Shown here: piece by piece, positions 28,512 to 36,582 of the stretch
How positions within the stretch are numbered: the first letter of the stretch is position 1
Layout of the letters: every line of letters starts with the position of its first letter
Source: Rhizobium sp. CSW-27
Lineage (GTDB): Bacteria > Pseudomonadota > Alphaproteobacteria > Rhizobiales > Rhizobiaceae
Reading direction: 5' to 3'
Length of the DNA stretch: 64,000 nt
Assembly: GCF_018760785.1 (NCBI RefSeq)
Contig: NZ_JAHHZO010000008.1
Span: forward strand, 204,565 to 268,564
The notes under the pieces: generated by a model
Told to the model about the DNA's origin: nothing
Seen by the model: the letters and a program-made list of their open reading frames with translations, nothing else
Database searches by the model: none
Translations under genes and position numbers: made by a program

Positions 28512-30341
28512 ATGCGTTTCACCATCAAGCTAAAGCTGGCCCTGGCCTTCGGGCTGATGATACTCATGCTCATCGCTGTGGCTGTCTATGGCACGACCAG
28601 CCTGTCCACGCTCAATGACTCATCTTCGGCCATGATCGATGGGCCAGTCAAACGCCTGGAATATGCATTGAACATTTCGGGCACGATGTCAGAAGCCGTC
28701 CGCGCCCAGAAGAACGGCCTTTTGGAAAAGGATGATGCCAAGGCGTCCGAATACTTCAACAACTCTGATAAGCTCATTGCCGAACTTCTGAAGATTGCCG
28801 AAGCAGGAAGTCTGATTGCGACGGTCGAAGGAAAGCCCTACTGGGCAGCGGTGGCGGATAATGCCGCCAAATTCCAGAGCACCTCTGCCGCGCTGCCGGC
28901 GCTACGAGCAAACGGACAACTCGATCAGGCGATCGATCTCTCGAACGGATCGATCCGGCAGCTCGCCGCCAATGTCAATGATGCGATCATAAAGCTCAAG
29001 GACATCCAGAAGCAGGGGTTGGCCAAGGCTGACGCCAACAATGATGAGCTGTACACGACGACGCGGCTGACGCTGGTCTCGGTCGCAGCAGGCGTCACGA
29101 TCATTGCCCTGATTGCCGCCCTCTGGATCGCGCTCGGCATAAGCTCTGGCCTGCGCAAGATCACGATGGTGGCCGATGCGGTGTCCATCGGTGATCTCGA
29201 CCAGGATGTCGTGATCAAGTCCAATGACGAAATCCGCGATCTCGTCGAAAAGATCAATGTCATGACCACCAATCTGCGCGAGACGGCACGGCTGGCTGGC
29301 GATATTGCCAGCGGCGACCTGACCGTTTCCCCCAAGCCGCTGTCCGACAAGGACACGCTCGGAAAGGCGCTCGAAAACATGGTGCAGCGTCTGCGCGGTG
29401 TGGTGGGCGATGCGGTTGCGGCTGGCGACAACGTCTCCTCCGGCAGCCAGGAACTGTCGGCGAGCGCCGAGCAGTTGTCGCAGGGTTCCACCGAACAGGC
29501 TTCCGCCGCCGAACAGGCCTCTGCCGCCATGGAAGAGATGGCCGCCAACATCAAGCAGAACGCTGACAATGCGGCCCAGACGGAAAAGATCGCCCGCCAG
29601 TCGTCGCGCGATGCCGAAAGCTCGGGCCAGGCCGTGTCCCGCGCCGTCGGCGCCATGCGCACGATTGCCGAAAAGATCTCCATCGTGCAGGAAATCGCCC
29701 GCCAGACCGACCTTCTGGCGCTGAATGCCGCCGTTGAGGCGGCACGCGCCGGCGAGCACGGCAAGGGCTTTGCGGTCGTCGCCTCCGAAGTGCGAAAGCT
29801 CGCCGAACGCAGCCAGGCAGCGGCCGCCGAAATCTCGGCGCTGTCCGGCGAGACCGTGCAGGTGGCGACCGAGGCCGGCGAGATGCTGAACCGGCTGGTG
29901 CCGGATATCCAGAAGACCGCCGAACTGGTGTCGGAAATCTCGGCCGCCTGCCGCGAGCAGGATATTGGTGCCACCCAGATCAACGAGGCGATCCAGCAGC
30001 TCGACAAGGTGACGCAGCAGAATTCCAGCGCCTCCGAACAGATGTCGGCGACCTCCGAGGAACTGGCCGCCCAGGCGGAAGAACTGCAGGCCTCCATCGC
30101 CTTCTTCAAGGTTGAGCATGCCGCCGGCAACCGCCGTTCGGCCCCGCGCCCTGCCGTCACCTCGCGTCCTGCTGGCCGAGCGGCCTCGGCTGTCAGGCCG
30201 AAGCCGGCAGCCAAACCCGTCGCCGCCGCACCGTCGCACCAGGGCGTTGCAGCCCAGCAGGCCCGCGCCCGCGGCTTTGCCCTCGACATGTCGACCGGCG
30301 GCCCCGACGCCGACGACGCAGACTTCCGGGAGAGTGCTTGA
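28512..30341 (+). CDS. Methyl-accepting chemotaxis protein 3 of the cluster (two HAMP units)
   Basis: A 609-residue receptor. Its N-terminus [15 protein letters not shown] resembles that of receptor 1, and TM2 is near residues 182-205. The periplasmic domain is again divergent. Two HAMP units ([10 protein letters not shown], then [10 protein letters not shown]) precede the signalling module, which starts at residue 294. A long Pro/Ala/Arg-rich linker leads to the shared tail [12 protein letters not shown]. The ATG at 28512 is chosen so the start aligns with receptor 1; an ATG four codons earlier is possible. It overlaps or abuts the second cheW. Confidence 0.92.
   Translation: MRFTIKLKLALAFGLMILMLIAVAVYGTTSLSTLNDSSSAMIDGPVKRLEYALNISGTMSEAVRAQKNGLLEKDDAKASEYFNNSDKLIAELLKIAEAGSLIATVEGKPYWAAVADNAAKFQSTSAALPALRANGQLDQAIDLSNGSIRQLAANVNDAIIKLKDIQKQGLAKADANNDELYTTTRLTLVSVAAGVTIIALIAALWIALGISSGLRKITMVADAVSIGDLDQDVVIKSNDEIRDLVEKINVMTTNLRETARLAGDIASGDLTVSPKPLSDKDTLGKALENMVQRLRGVVGDAVAAGDNVSSGSQELSASAEQLSQGSTEQASAAEQASAAMEEMAANIKQNADNAAQTEKIARQSSRDAESSGQAVSRAVGAMRTIAEKISIVQEIARQTDLLALNAAVEAARAGEHGKGFAVVASEVRKLAERSQAAAAEISALSGETVQVATEAGEMLNRLVPDIQKTAELVSEISAACREQDIGATQINEAIQQLDKVTQQNSSASEQMSATSEELAAQAEELQASIAFFKVEHAAGNRRSAPRPAVTSRPAGRAASAVRPKPAAKPVAAAPSHQGVAAQQARARGFALDMSTGGPDADDADFRESA
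29391..30113 (+). repeat. MCP signalling-module repeat, copy C
   Basis: The third 723-base copy, in the last receptor gene, nine residues different from copy A. Together the copies are substrates for homologous recombination, which could swap sensor domains between outputs or delete whole receptors. Confidence 0.9.
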
Positions 30342-30343
30342 TC

Positions 30344-30832
30344 ATGGCCATATCGTCAGAAGCCCAGTTCGTGACCTTCAGCCTCGGCGAGGAAATCTTC
30401 GCCGTGCCGGTCGAGGTGGTCCGGGAAATCCTGGACCACGAGGAAGCCTTCAAGATCCCGCACGGGCCTGACTATCTGCTCGGCCTGCGCGACGTGCGCG
30501 GCCAGGGGGTACCGGTGATCGATCTGCGCCTGCGGCTGGGCCTCAGCCGCACGGTCAAGACGCCGCATACCCGCATCCTGGTGCTCGACGTACCGCTCGA
30601 ACAGCGCATGCTGGCGCTCGGTCTCGTGGCCGATCGCGTCTACGAGGTGGTGCCGTTCCAGCAAAGCCAGATCGAACCGGCGCCGGACATCGGCATCCGC
30701 TGGAAAAGCGATTACATCGCCGGCGTGGTGCGCCGGGATGGCGGCTTCGTGGTGATCGTCGATCTGGCGCGCCTGTTCTCCGATTCCGGCACTGCACTGG
30801 CAGGCGTCGTTGCCTCCCAGCGCGTCGCCTGA
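30344..30832 (+). CDS. cheW: Chemotaxis coupling protein CheW (second copy)
   Basis: A 162-residue CheW paralogue with FVTFSLGEEIFAVPVEVVREIL, then YLLGLRDVRGQGVPVIDLRLRLGL and LGLVADRVYEVVPF. It starts just after the stop of the last receptor (TGATCATGG), with an alternative TTG two codons earlier. Two CheWs in one operon could give different arrays or stoichiometry; which receptors each serves is not visible. Confidence 0.92.
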   Translation: MAISSEAQFVTFSLGEEIFAVPVEVVREILDHEEAFKIPHGPDYLLGLRDVRGQGVPVIDLRLRLGLSRTVKTPHTRILVLDVPLEQRMLALGLVADRVYEVVPFQQSQIEPAPDIGIRWKSDYIAGVVRRDGGFVVIVDLARLFSDSGTALAGVVASQRVA

Positions 30833-30833
30833 C

Positions 30834-30838
30834 AGGAG
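30834..30838 (+). promoter_or_regulatory. Ribosome binding site deciding the cheR TTG start
   Basis: AGGAG lies seven bases before the TTG at 30846. No in-frame ATG or GTG is nearby, so this site fixes the unusual TTG initiation of cheR. The weaker start may keep methyltransferase levels low, as CheR is scarce relative to receptors in other bacteria. Confidence 0.6.
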
Positions 30839-30845
30839 CATCGAT

Positions 30846-31700
30846 TTGTCCGCAGCACCGATTCAGAGGCAGCCGATCGATGACCGGCTGAGCCCGCGCA
30901 ACTTCGACCGGTTGTCCAAGTACATTTATGATTACAGCGGCATCAAGATGCCGATCACCAAGATCACCATGCTGGAGGGCCGTCTGCGCCGGCGCCTGCG
31001 GGTGACGGGGATTGCGAGCTTCGACGACTATTGCGACTATCTGTTCAAGCAGGACGGCATGGCAAGCGAGCAGGTCTACCTGATCGACGCGGTGACCACC
31101 AACAAGACGGATTTCTTCCGCGAACCGAAGCATTTCGAATACATGGCCCAGAAGGCCGTGCCGGAACTGCTGGCGGATGGCGTCTCCAGCCTGAGGGTCT
31201 GGAGCGCTGCCTGCTCGACCGGCGCCGAGCCCTACACGATCGCCATGGTGCTCTCCGAATGCCTCGCCGATCGCCGCAATGCCGATTACCGGGTGATTGC
31301 GACCGATCTTTCGACCGAGGTTCTGCAGGTGGCCCGCAAGGCGATCTATCCGGCCGAGATGGTTTCGCCCGTGCCGGCCGACCTGCAGCGACGCTACGTG
31401 ATGCAGGCACGCGACCCCGCCCGCGGCGAGGTGCGCATCGCGCCGTCGCTTCGCCAGAAGGTGGGGTTCGGGCGGCTGAACCTGATGGACGAGAGCTATG
31501 CCGTCTCCGAGCTGCAGCACATCATCTTCTGCCGCAACGTGCTGATCTATTTCGACAAGCCGACGCAGCTGCATGTGCTTGGCCGATTGTGCGACTGCCT
31601 GGCGCCCGGCGGCTATCTGTTCATCGGCCATTCGGAAACGGCAACGGGATTCAACCTGCCCATCCGGCAGGTTGCCAACACGGTCTTCAAACGGGTGTAG
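30846..31700 (+). CDS. cheR: Chemotaxis protein methyltransferase CheR
   Basis: Transfers methyl groups from SAM to receptor glutamates for adaptation. The 284-residue product has the N-terminal helical domain with YDYSGIKM and [10 protein letters not shown], and the Rossmann domain with [17 protein letters not shown] (SAM motif). The core continues with [18 protein letters not shown] and [14 protein letters not shown]. It starts at TTG 30846 behind a strong ribosome site. The cheR-cheB pair follows the receptors directly, which suggests that they are its substrates. Confidence 0.95.
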   Translation: MSAAPIQRQPIDDRLSPRNFDRLSKYIYDYSGIKMPITKITMLEGRLRRRLRVTGIASFDDYCDYLFKQDGMASEQVYLIDAVTTNKTDFFREPKHFEYMAQKAVPELLADGVSSLRVWSAACSTGAEPYTIAMVLSECLADRRNADYRVIATDLSTEVLQVARKAIYPAEMVSPVPADLQRRYVMQARDPARGEVRIAPSLRQKVGFGRLNLMDESYAVSELQHIIFCRNVLIYFDKPTQLHVLGRLCDCLAPGGYLFIGHSETATGFNLPIRQVANTVFKRV

Positions 31701-31702
31701 CC

Positions 31703-32782
31703 ATGGGCACTAAGACGCGCGTTCTCATCGTCGACGATTCCGCCAGCATCCGCCAGGCGCTGACCATGCTTCTTTCGGCGGATCCGGAGATCGAGGTGAT
31801 CGGCGTCGCACCGGACCCCTTCGTGGCGGCGCGCAAGATCCGCGAGGAGATTCCGGACGTCATCACGCTCGACGTGGAAATGCCGCAGATGGACGGCATC
31901 ACCTTCCTGCGCAAGGTGATGTCGCAGCACCCGATCCCCGTGGTGATGTGTTCATCGCTGACGGAGGAAGGGTCCGAAACGCTGATGCAGGCGCTGGAAG
32001 CAGGCGCCGTCGACATCATCCAGAAACCGAAGATCGGCGCCGCCGATCATCTGGCCGAGAGTGCCGAGCGCGTGCGCAGCGTGGTCAAGGCCGCCGCCAA
32101 GGCCCGGCTCGGCAAGATGCGACGCTTCCGCCCGAAGGATTCGCCGCCCGCCAAGCTGACCGCCGATGCGGTTCTGCCGCCGCCCAAGGTGGGTGCCATG
32201 GCCAAGACGACGGAAATGGTCGTCTGCATCGGCGCCTCGACCGGCGGCACGGAGGCGCTGCGCGAGCTTCTCGAAACCCTGCCGGCCAATGCGCCGGGCA
32301 TCGTCATCGTCCAGCACATGCCGGAAAAGTTCACCGCAGCCTTTGCCAAGCGGCTGAACGGCCTGTGCGAGGTGGAGGTGAAGGAAGCGGAGGACGGCGA
32401 CCCCGTGCTGCGCGGCCACGTGCTGATCGCCCCCGGCGACCGGCACATGCTGCTGGAGCGGCGCGGCGCGCGCTATCACGTCTCGGTGCGCAGCGGGCCG
32501 CTGGTCAGCCGCCACCGCCCCTCGGTCGACGTGCTGTTCCGCTCGGCCGCCCGTTCGGCCGGCTCCAACGCCATGGGCGTGATCATGACCGGCATGGGCG
32601 ATGACGGCGCGCGCGGCATGCTGGAAATGCACGAGGCCGGCGCCTTCACCGTGGCGCAGGACGAGGCCAGTTCCGTCGTCTTCGGCATGCCGAAGGAAGC
32701 GATCGCCCGCGGCGGCGTCGACCGCATCGTCTCGCTCGACCACATCGCCCTCGAGATCATGGGCGCCGACCGCCGTCGCTGA
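31703..32782 (+). CDS. cheB: Chemotaxis response regulator glutamate methylesterase CheB
   Basis: The 359-residue protein joins a receiver domain (DD at 11-12, phospho-acceptor Asp57 in [11 protein letters not shown]) through a linker to a methylesterase domain. The catalytic residues are the serine in [12 protein letters not shown], the histidine in VQHMPEKFT and the aspartate in [10 protein letters not shown]. Phosphorylation by CheA activates demethylation and deamidation. Because cheD is absent, CheB may be the only deamidase encoded in this cluster. Confidence 0.96.
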   Translation: MGTKTRVLIVDDSASIRQALTMLLSADPEIEVIGVAPDPFVAARKIREEIPDVITLDVEMPQMDGITFLRKVMSQHPIPVVMCSSLTEEGSETLMQALEAGAVDIIQKPKIGAADHLAESAERVRSVVKAAAKARLGKMRRFRPKDSPPAKLTADAVLPPPKVGAMAKTTEMVVCIGASTGGTEALRELLETLPANAPGIVIVQHMPEKFTAAFAKRLNGLCEVEVKEAEDGDPVLRGHVLIAPGDRHMLLERRGARYHVSVRSGPLVSRHRPSVDVLFRSAARSAGSNAMGVIMTGMGDDGARGMLEMHEAGAFTVAQDEASSVVFGMPKEAIARGGVDRIVSLDHIALEIMGADRRR

Positions 32783-32820
32783 CGGCCGGCGAGTTTCCAC
32801 CCCTTGCGGTTGGCGCTTTG

Positions 32821-32828
32821 TTAACCAT
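32821..32828 (+). promoter_or_regulatory. CtrA-like half-site before the parA-like gene
   Basis: TTAACCAT lies about 80 bases upstream of the ParA-like gene in a mostly GC-rich gap. The octamer resembles half of the CtrA recognition sequence TTAA-N7-TTAA of alphaproteobacteria; the second TTAA is missing. It would link the gene to the cell cycle if real. Confidence 0.25.
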
Positions 32829-32909
32829 GTTTGGCGACACTGGCTGGGCACGATGACTGTGCCTCGACGAGCAATTCCGGCTCACGGAACCTTCTCCCCA
32901 GGATCGACG

Positions 32910-33602
32910 ATGCCCGTCATTACCTTCGCCAACACCAAGGGCGGGGCCGGCAAGACCACGGCCGTGCTGCTGCTTGCCAGCGAACTCGCCCATATGGGTC
33001 ACCGCGTCACCGTTCTCGACAGCGATCCGCAGCACTGGATGTCCCGCTGGTTCGACCTGTCGCCGCCCATGCCGGGCCTCACCGTCACGCCCTATGTGAC
33101 GCAGGCCTCCCTCGACCGCCATGTGGAAGAGGCGCGCGTCGGCGCCGATTACGTGCTGATCGACCTGCCCGGCGTGCGCAGCCCCCTGCTCGCCAAGGCC
33201 ATAGGCATGTCCGACCACGTGCTGATCCCGATCCAGGGTTGCGCCATGGATGCGCAGGGCGGCGCGCATGTGCTGGAACTGCTGCAGTATCTGGAAACCA
33301 AGCTCGGCCTGCGCGTGCCGCATTCGGTGGTGCTGACGCGCGTCAACTCCATGGTGACGACCCGCGCGCTGCTTGCCGTGAAGGGTCTGCTGGCGCAGCG
33401 CAATGTCGACGTGCTGAACACGCCGATCATCGAACGCTCCGCCTTCCGCGATGTCTTCGATTGCGGCGGCACGCTGCACATGCTCGATCCTGCCCGCATC
33501 AGCAATCTCGACAAGGCGCTGGACAATGTCCGGCTCTATGCCGAGGAGATCCTGCGCCGGGTACCGGCCACGCCATCGGCAGCGGGCCGCAGCGCAGCCT
33601 GA
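32910..33602 (+). CDS. ParA-family ATPase linked to the che cluster
   Basis: A 230-residue deviant-Walker ATPase. The P-loop is TKGGAGKTT (residues 9-17) with the signature lysine, and switch regions appear as VLDSDPQHWMSRW and YVLIDLPGVRS. No ParB gene or partition site is nearby, so this is not a plasmid partition pair. In Rhodobacter a ParA homologue (PpfA) encoded in a che operon positions cytoplasmic receptor clusters; a similar job is inferred here. It is set off from cheB by 127 bases and may have its own promoter. Confidence 0.8.
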   Translation: MPVITFANTKGGAGKTTAVLLLASELAHMGHRVTVLDSDPQHWMSRWFDLSPPMPGLTVTPYVTQASLDRHVEEARVGADYVLIDLPGVRSPLLAKAIGMSDHVLIPIQGCAMDAQGGAHVLELLQYLETKLGLRVPHSVVLTRVNSMVTTRALLAVKGLLAQRNVDVLNTPIIERSAFRDVFDCGGTLHMLDPARISNLDKALDNVRLYAEEILRRVPATPSAAGRSAA

Positions 33603-33627
33603 GCCTCACCCCGCCCGTCATGCACAA

Positions 33628-33652
33628 CGCCCCGGCCGTCAGGCGCGGGGCG
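33628..33652 (+). terminator. Hairpin at the end of the parA-like gene, overlapping the ccoS end
   Basis: Arms CGCCCCG (33628-33634) and CGGGGCG (33646-33652) form a 7-bp stem followed by TTT on the plus strand. It lies between two convergent genes and covers the last codons of ccoS. Confidence 0.5.
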
Positions 33653-33791
33653 TTTCGTCGTCATCGAGAACGCGCCAGGCGGCACCGTCCAGATCCTCGT
33701 ACTGCCCGTTGCGCAGCGACCAGAGGAAGGCGCCAAGCCCCAGCCCGCCAAGCAACAGCGCAACCGGAATGAGATAGATCAGCATGTTCAT
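33639..33791 (-). CDS. fixS: Cbb3 oxidase maturation protein CcoS/FixS
   Basis: A 50-residue membrane protein too short for most gene finders. It reads MNMLIYLIPVALLLGG, then LGAFLWSLRNGQYEDLDGA, an excellent match to the CcoS pattern of one helix followed by the W-x-(x)-x-x-x-Q-(F/Y)-(D/E)-D-(L/M) segment. It ends in an acidic tail. Its ATG overlaps the fixI stop (ATGA). CcoS is needed for cofactor insertion into cbb3 oxidase, together with the copper pump next to it. Confidence 0.92.
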   Translation of the reverse strand: MNMLIYLIPVALLLGGLGLGAFLWSLRNGQYEDLDGAAWRVLDDDETPRA

Positions 33792-36088
33792 GCGAGCCGG
33801 GCCTCCCGTGTCACGGGACCGGTCGGCGCCTGCCCTTCGCGGCCGCTTGTCGCCGCCGGACGACGAAACCGGTTGAGACGCAGCGCATTGGCAATCACGA
33901 TCAGCGAGGAGGTCGACATGGCGACCGAGGCCATCAGCGGCGTTGCATAGCCTGCGATGGCAAAGGGGACCGCGATCATGTTGTAGCCGATGGCAAGGCC
34001 GAAATTCTCGCGGATCAACCGGCCGGCGCGGCGCGAAATGGCCAGCGCCGTCGGCACCGCATCAAGCCCGTCATGCAGGAAGACGATGTCGGCGGCCTGC
34101 CGGCCGATATCGGCCGCCGTGGCCGGCGCCATCGAGACATGGGCTGCACTGAGCGCCGGAGCATCATTGATGCCGTCGCCGACCATCAGCGCGCGGTGGC
34201 CGGCGGCGGCAAGCCCGTTGCAGGCCTCGACCTTGCCCTGCGGCGAAAGCTCAGCCTGCCAGCCATCGAGATCAAGCTGCTCGGCCATGGCGGCAACCGT
34301 CGTCTGGCGATCGCCGGACAGCATCAGCGTGCCGAGACCTTCCGCCTTCAGCGCCGCGATCGCCTCCTCCGCGCCGGGACGCGGGGTATCCTCCAGCAGG
34401 AAGCGCGCCAATTCCTCGCCGTTCAGGGAAAGAACCACCTCGGAGGCGCCGCTATCGGCCTGTGCCGCCGTTTGCGGGCAGGCAAAGGCGCGGCTGCCAA
34501 GGCGATAGATCCCCTCCGGCATTTCGGCGAGAAGCCCCTGCCCCGGCAGTTCGCGCACCGTTTCGACCAGCGGCACCGGGCCGGCATGGGCGGCATGGAT
34601 GGCGCGCGACAGCGGGTGGCGCGAATGGGCGGCGAGGGCAGCGGCCATGGCCCGTGACAGCGGTTTTCCGCGCGCTTCGATCAGGCGCGGACGACCGAGC
34701 GTCAGCGTGCCGGTCTTGTCGAAGATCACCGTGTCGATTTCGGCAAGCCGTTCCATGGCCGAGCCGTCGCGCACCATGATGCCGTGCTGGAACAGTCGCC
34801 CGGCGGCGACCACCTGCACCACCGGCACGGCAAGTCCGAGCGCGCAGGGGCAGGTGATGATGAGGACGGCGATCGCGATCAGCAGCGCCTGCTTCCAGTC
34901 GCCGCCGAAAAGACCCCAGCCAAGGAAGGTGAGGATGGCCAGCAGATGGACGGCTGGCGCATAAATGGAGGCAGCGCGATCGGCGATGCGGCGATACTGC
35001 GCCCGGCCGCCTTCGGCGGCTTCCATCAACGCGATGATTTCGGCAAGGAAGGACTGGCGTGCGGTGGCCGTCGCCGTGACGATGAGCGAGCCGGTGAGGC
35101 TGACGGTGCCGGCCTGAACCGCCACGCCCGGGCGCACCGCGACCGGCACGCTTTCGCCGGTGGCGATCGAGACATCGAGATCGCTTTCGCCGGACGACAC
35201 GATGCCATCGACGGGGATGCGGTCGCCGGCGGCAATGGCGATGCGGTCGCCCGGCACCACCTCGGAAACCGGCCGATAGTCGCGGCTGCCATCCGGCTGC
35301 ACCACCAGCGCGCCGCGCGGCGCAAGCCGGGCAAGGCCGGTGATGGCGGAACGGGCGCGGTCGCGCATCACGTGATCCAGCGTGCGGCCGATCAGCAGGA
35401 AAAACAGCAGTGAGGCCGTGGCGTCGAACCAGGCATGCGCGCCATGATGCAGGGTTTCCCACAGGGAGACGGCGTAGGAAAGCGTGATCGCCAGCGCGAT
35501 CGGCACATCCATGTTGGTGCGCCCGCGCTTCAGCACCGACCAGGCGGAGCGGTAGAAGAAGCGTCCGCCATAGACCAGCGCCGGCGCGGCGATCATCGCC
35601 GAGATCCAGTGAAACAGGTCGCGCGTGGAGGCGTCCGCGCCCGACCAGACCGAGACGGACAGAAGCATGATGTTGGCAGCGGCAAAGCCGGTAACGGCCA
35701 CGCCGCGGATGAGATCCGCGCGCAGCCGGTCGCTCGCCTCGATATCCTCGCCGAACAGGTGGGATTCGTAGCCCGTGGCCCGCCGGATGACCTCGGCGAA
35801 GCGCACCGGATCGGCACCGCGCCCGTCGCCTTCGGCGCGCCAGACGATCGAGACGCGCTTCGTCGACAGGTTGACGCGCGCCTTTTCAACGCCTTCGACG
35901 CCCCGCAGCGCCCGCTCGACGGCGGTGATGCAGGCGCCGCAATGGACACCCGGCACGCTCAGATCCGTCTGCCGCCGGCCATCACCCAGGTCGCGCGCCG
36001 ACAGCAGCAGCTCCTCGCGGGAGGGAAGCGCATGCACCGCGCCATCGAGTTCCAGCGCGCCTTCCGTTCCGGGAGCGCAGCAGCTCAT
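33788..36088 (-). CDS. fixI: Copper-transporting P-type ATPase for cbb3 oxidase (FixI/CcoI)
   Basis: A 766-residue P1B-type ATPase supplying copper for the CcoN active site. It has a heavy-metal-associated domain with GVHCGACI (about residues 47-54) and eight helices. The intramembrane CPCALG, phosphorylation motif DKTGTLT and hinge GDGINDAPAL are all intact. The N-terminal MSCCAPG is a second possible metal-binding site. It overlaps fixH and fixS by four bases each, giving the classic fixGHIS order. Confidence 0.95.
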   Translation of the reverse strand: MSCCAPGTEGALELDGAVHALPSREELLLSARDLGDGRRQTDLSVPGVHCGACITAVERALRGVEGVEKARVNLSTKRVSIVWRAEGDGRGADPVRFAEVIRRATGYESHLFGEDIEASDRLRADLIRGVAVTGFAAANIMLLSVSVWSGADASTRDLFHWISAMIAAPALVYGGRFFYRSAWSVLKRGRTNMDVPIALAITLSYAVSLWETLHHGAHAWFDATASLLFFLLIGRTLDHVMRDRARSAITGLARLAPRGALVVQPDGSRDYRPVSEVVPGDRIAIAAGDRIPVDGIVSSGESDLDVSIATGESVPVAVRPGVAVQAGTVSLTGSLIVTATATARQSFLAEIIALMEAAEGGRAQYRRIADRAASIYAPAVHLLAILTFLGWGLFGGDWKQALLIAIAVLIITCPCALGLAVPVVQVVAAGRLFQHGIMVRDGSAMERLAEIDTVIFDKTGTLTLGRPRLIEARGKPLSRAMAAALAAHSRHPLSRAIHAAHAGPVPLVETVRELPGQGLLAEMPEGIYRLGSRAFACPQTAAQADSGASEVVLSLNGEELARFLLEDTPRPGAEEAIAALKAEGLGTLMLSGDRQTTVAAMAEQLDLDGWQAELSPQGKVEACNGLAAAGHRALMVGDGINDAPALSAAHVSMAPATAADIGRQAADIVFLHDGLDAVPTALAISRRAGRLIRENFGLAIGYNMIAVPFAIAGYATPLMASVAMSTSSLIVIANALRLNRFRRPAATSGREGQAPTGPVTREARLA

Positions 36089-36582
36089 TGCACCTCTCCC
36101 AGCACCGCGATGCGACGCGCATGATGCAGGATGCGCCTGCCATCCCTGAAGGCGCTGACATCGGCGATCCAGTGGCCCGGCGCCACCGCATGGACCGCCT
36201 CGTAGCTCCCCTTGCCCGCATCGTTCAGCATCACCTCGAAATCCTGGTGATCGCCCACCGGCCGCTTGAAGCTGGCCGTGACCTTGTCGGCGAAGACCGG
36301 CTGCCCGGCCTCGTCAACGATCACGTAGCGGATCAGGCCATCGGTTGCAGTCAGCGTGCCGGAAATGCCGCTGGCATTCAGTGCCTTGGCCTCGGCGACC
36401 TTGCCGTTGAACTGCTGGCTGGCGACATAGGTGTTTTCCACCACAAGCCCGCTCCAGCTGTGCACCGCCTGATAGGCCATGTAGAAGTTGACGGAAATGA
36501 TCGTGCCGAAGAACAGGCAGATCACACCCAGCATGTGCCAGCCGGTGAAGACGAATTCCTTGGCCTGACGGGTGTTCATCAC
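36085..36582 (-). CDS. fixH: FixH/CcoH family cbb3 assembly protein
   Basis: A 165-residue membrane-anchored protein with one N-terminal helix (HMLGVICLFFGTIISVNFYMAY) and a periplasmic beta-rich domain. The conserved SGLVVENTYVASQQFN segment after the helix is diagnostic of FixH. It interacts with CcoN during oxidase assembly in other bacteria. It overlaps both fixG and fixI at ATGA junctions. Confidence 0.92.
   Translation of the reverse strand: MMNTRQAKEFVFTGWHMLGVICLFFGTIISVNFYMAYQAVHSWSGLVVENTYVASQQFNGKVAEAKALNASGISGTLTATDGLIRYVIVDEAGQPVFADKVTASFKRPVGDHQDFEVMLNDAGKGSYEAVHAVAPGHWIADVSAFRDGRRILHHARRIAVLGEVQ

Noticed and set aside
33788..36088. General copper-efflux CopA pump
   Set aside because: The ATGA overlaps with fixH and fixS on both sides identify it as the FixI/CcoI type.
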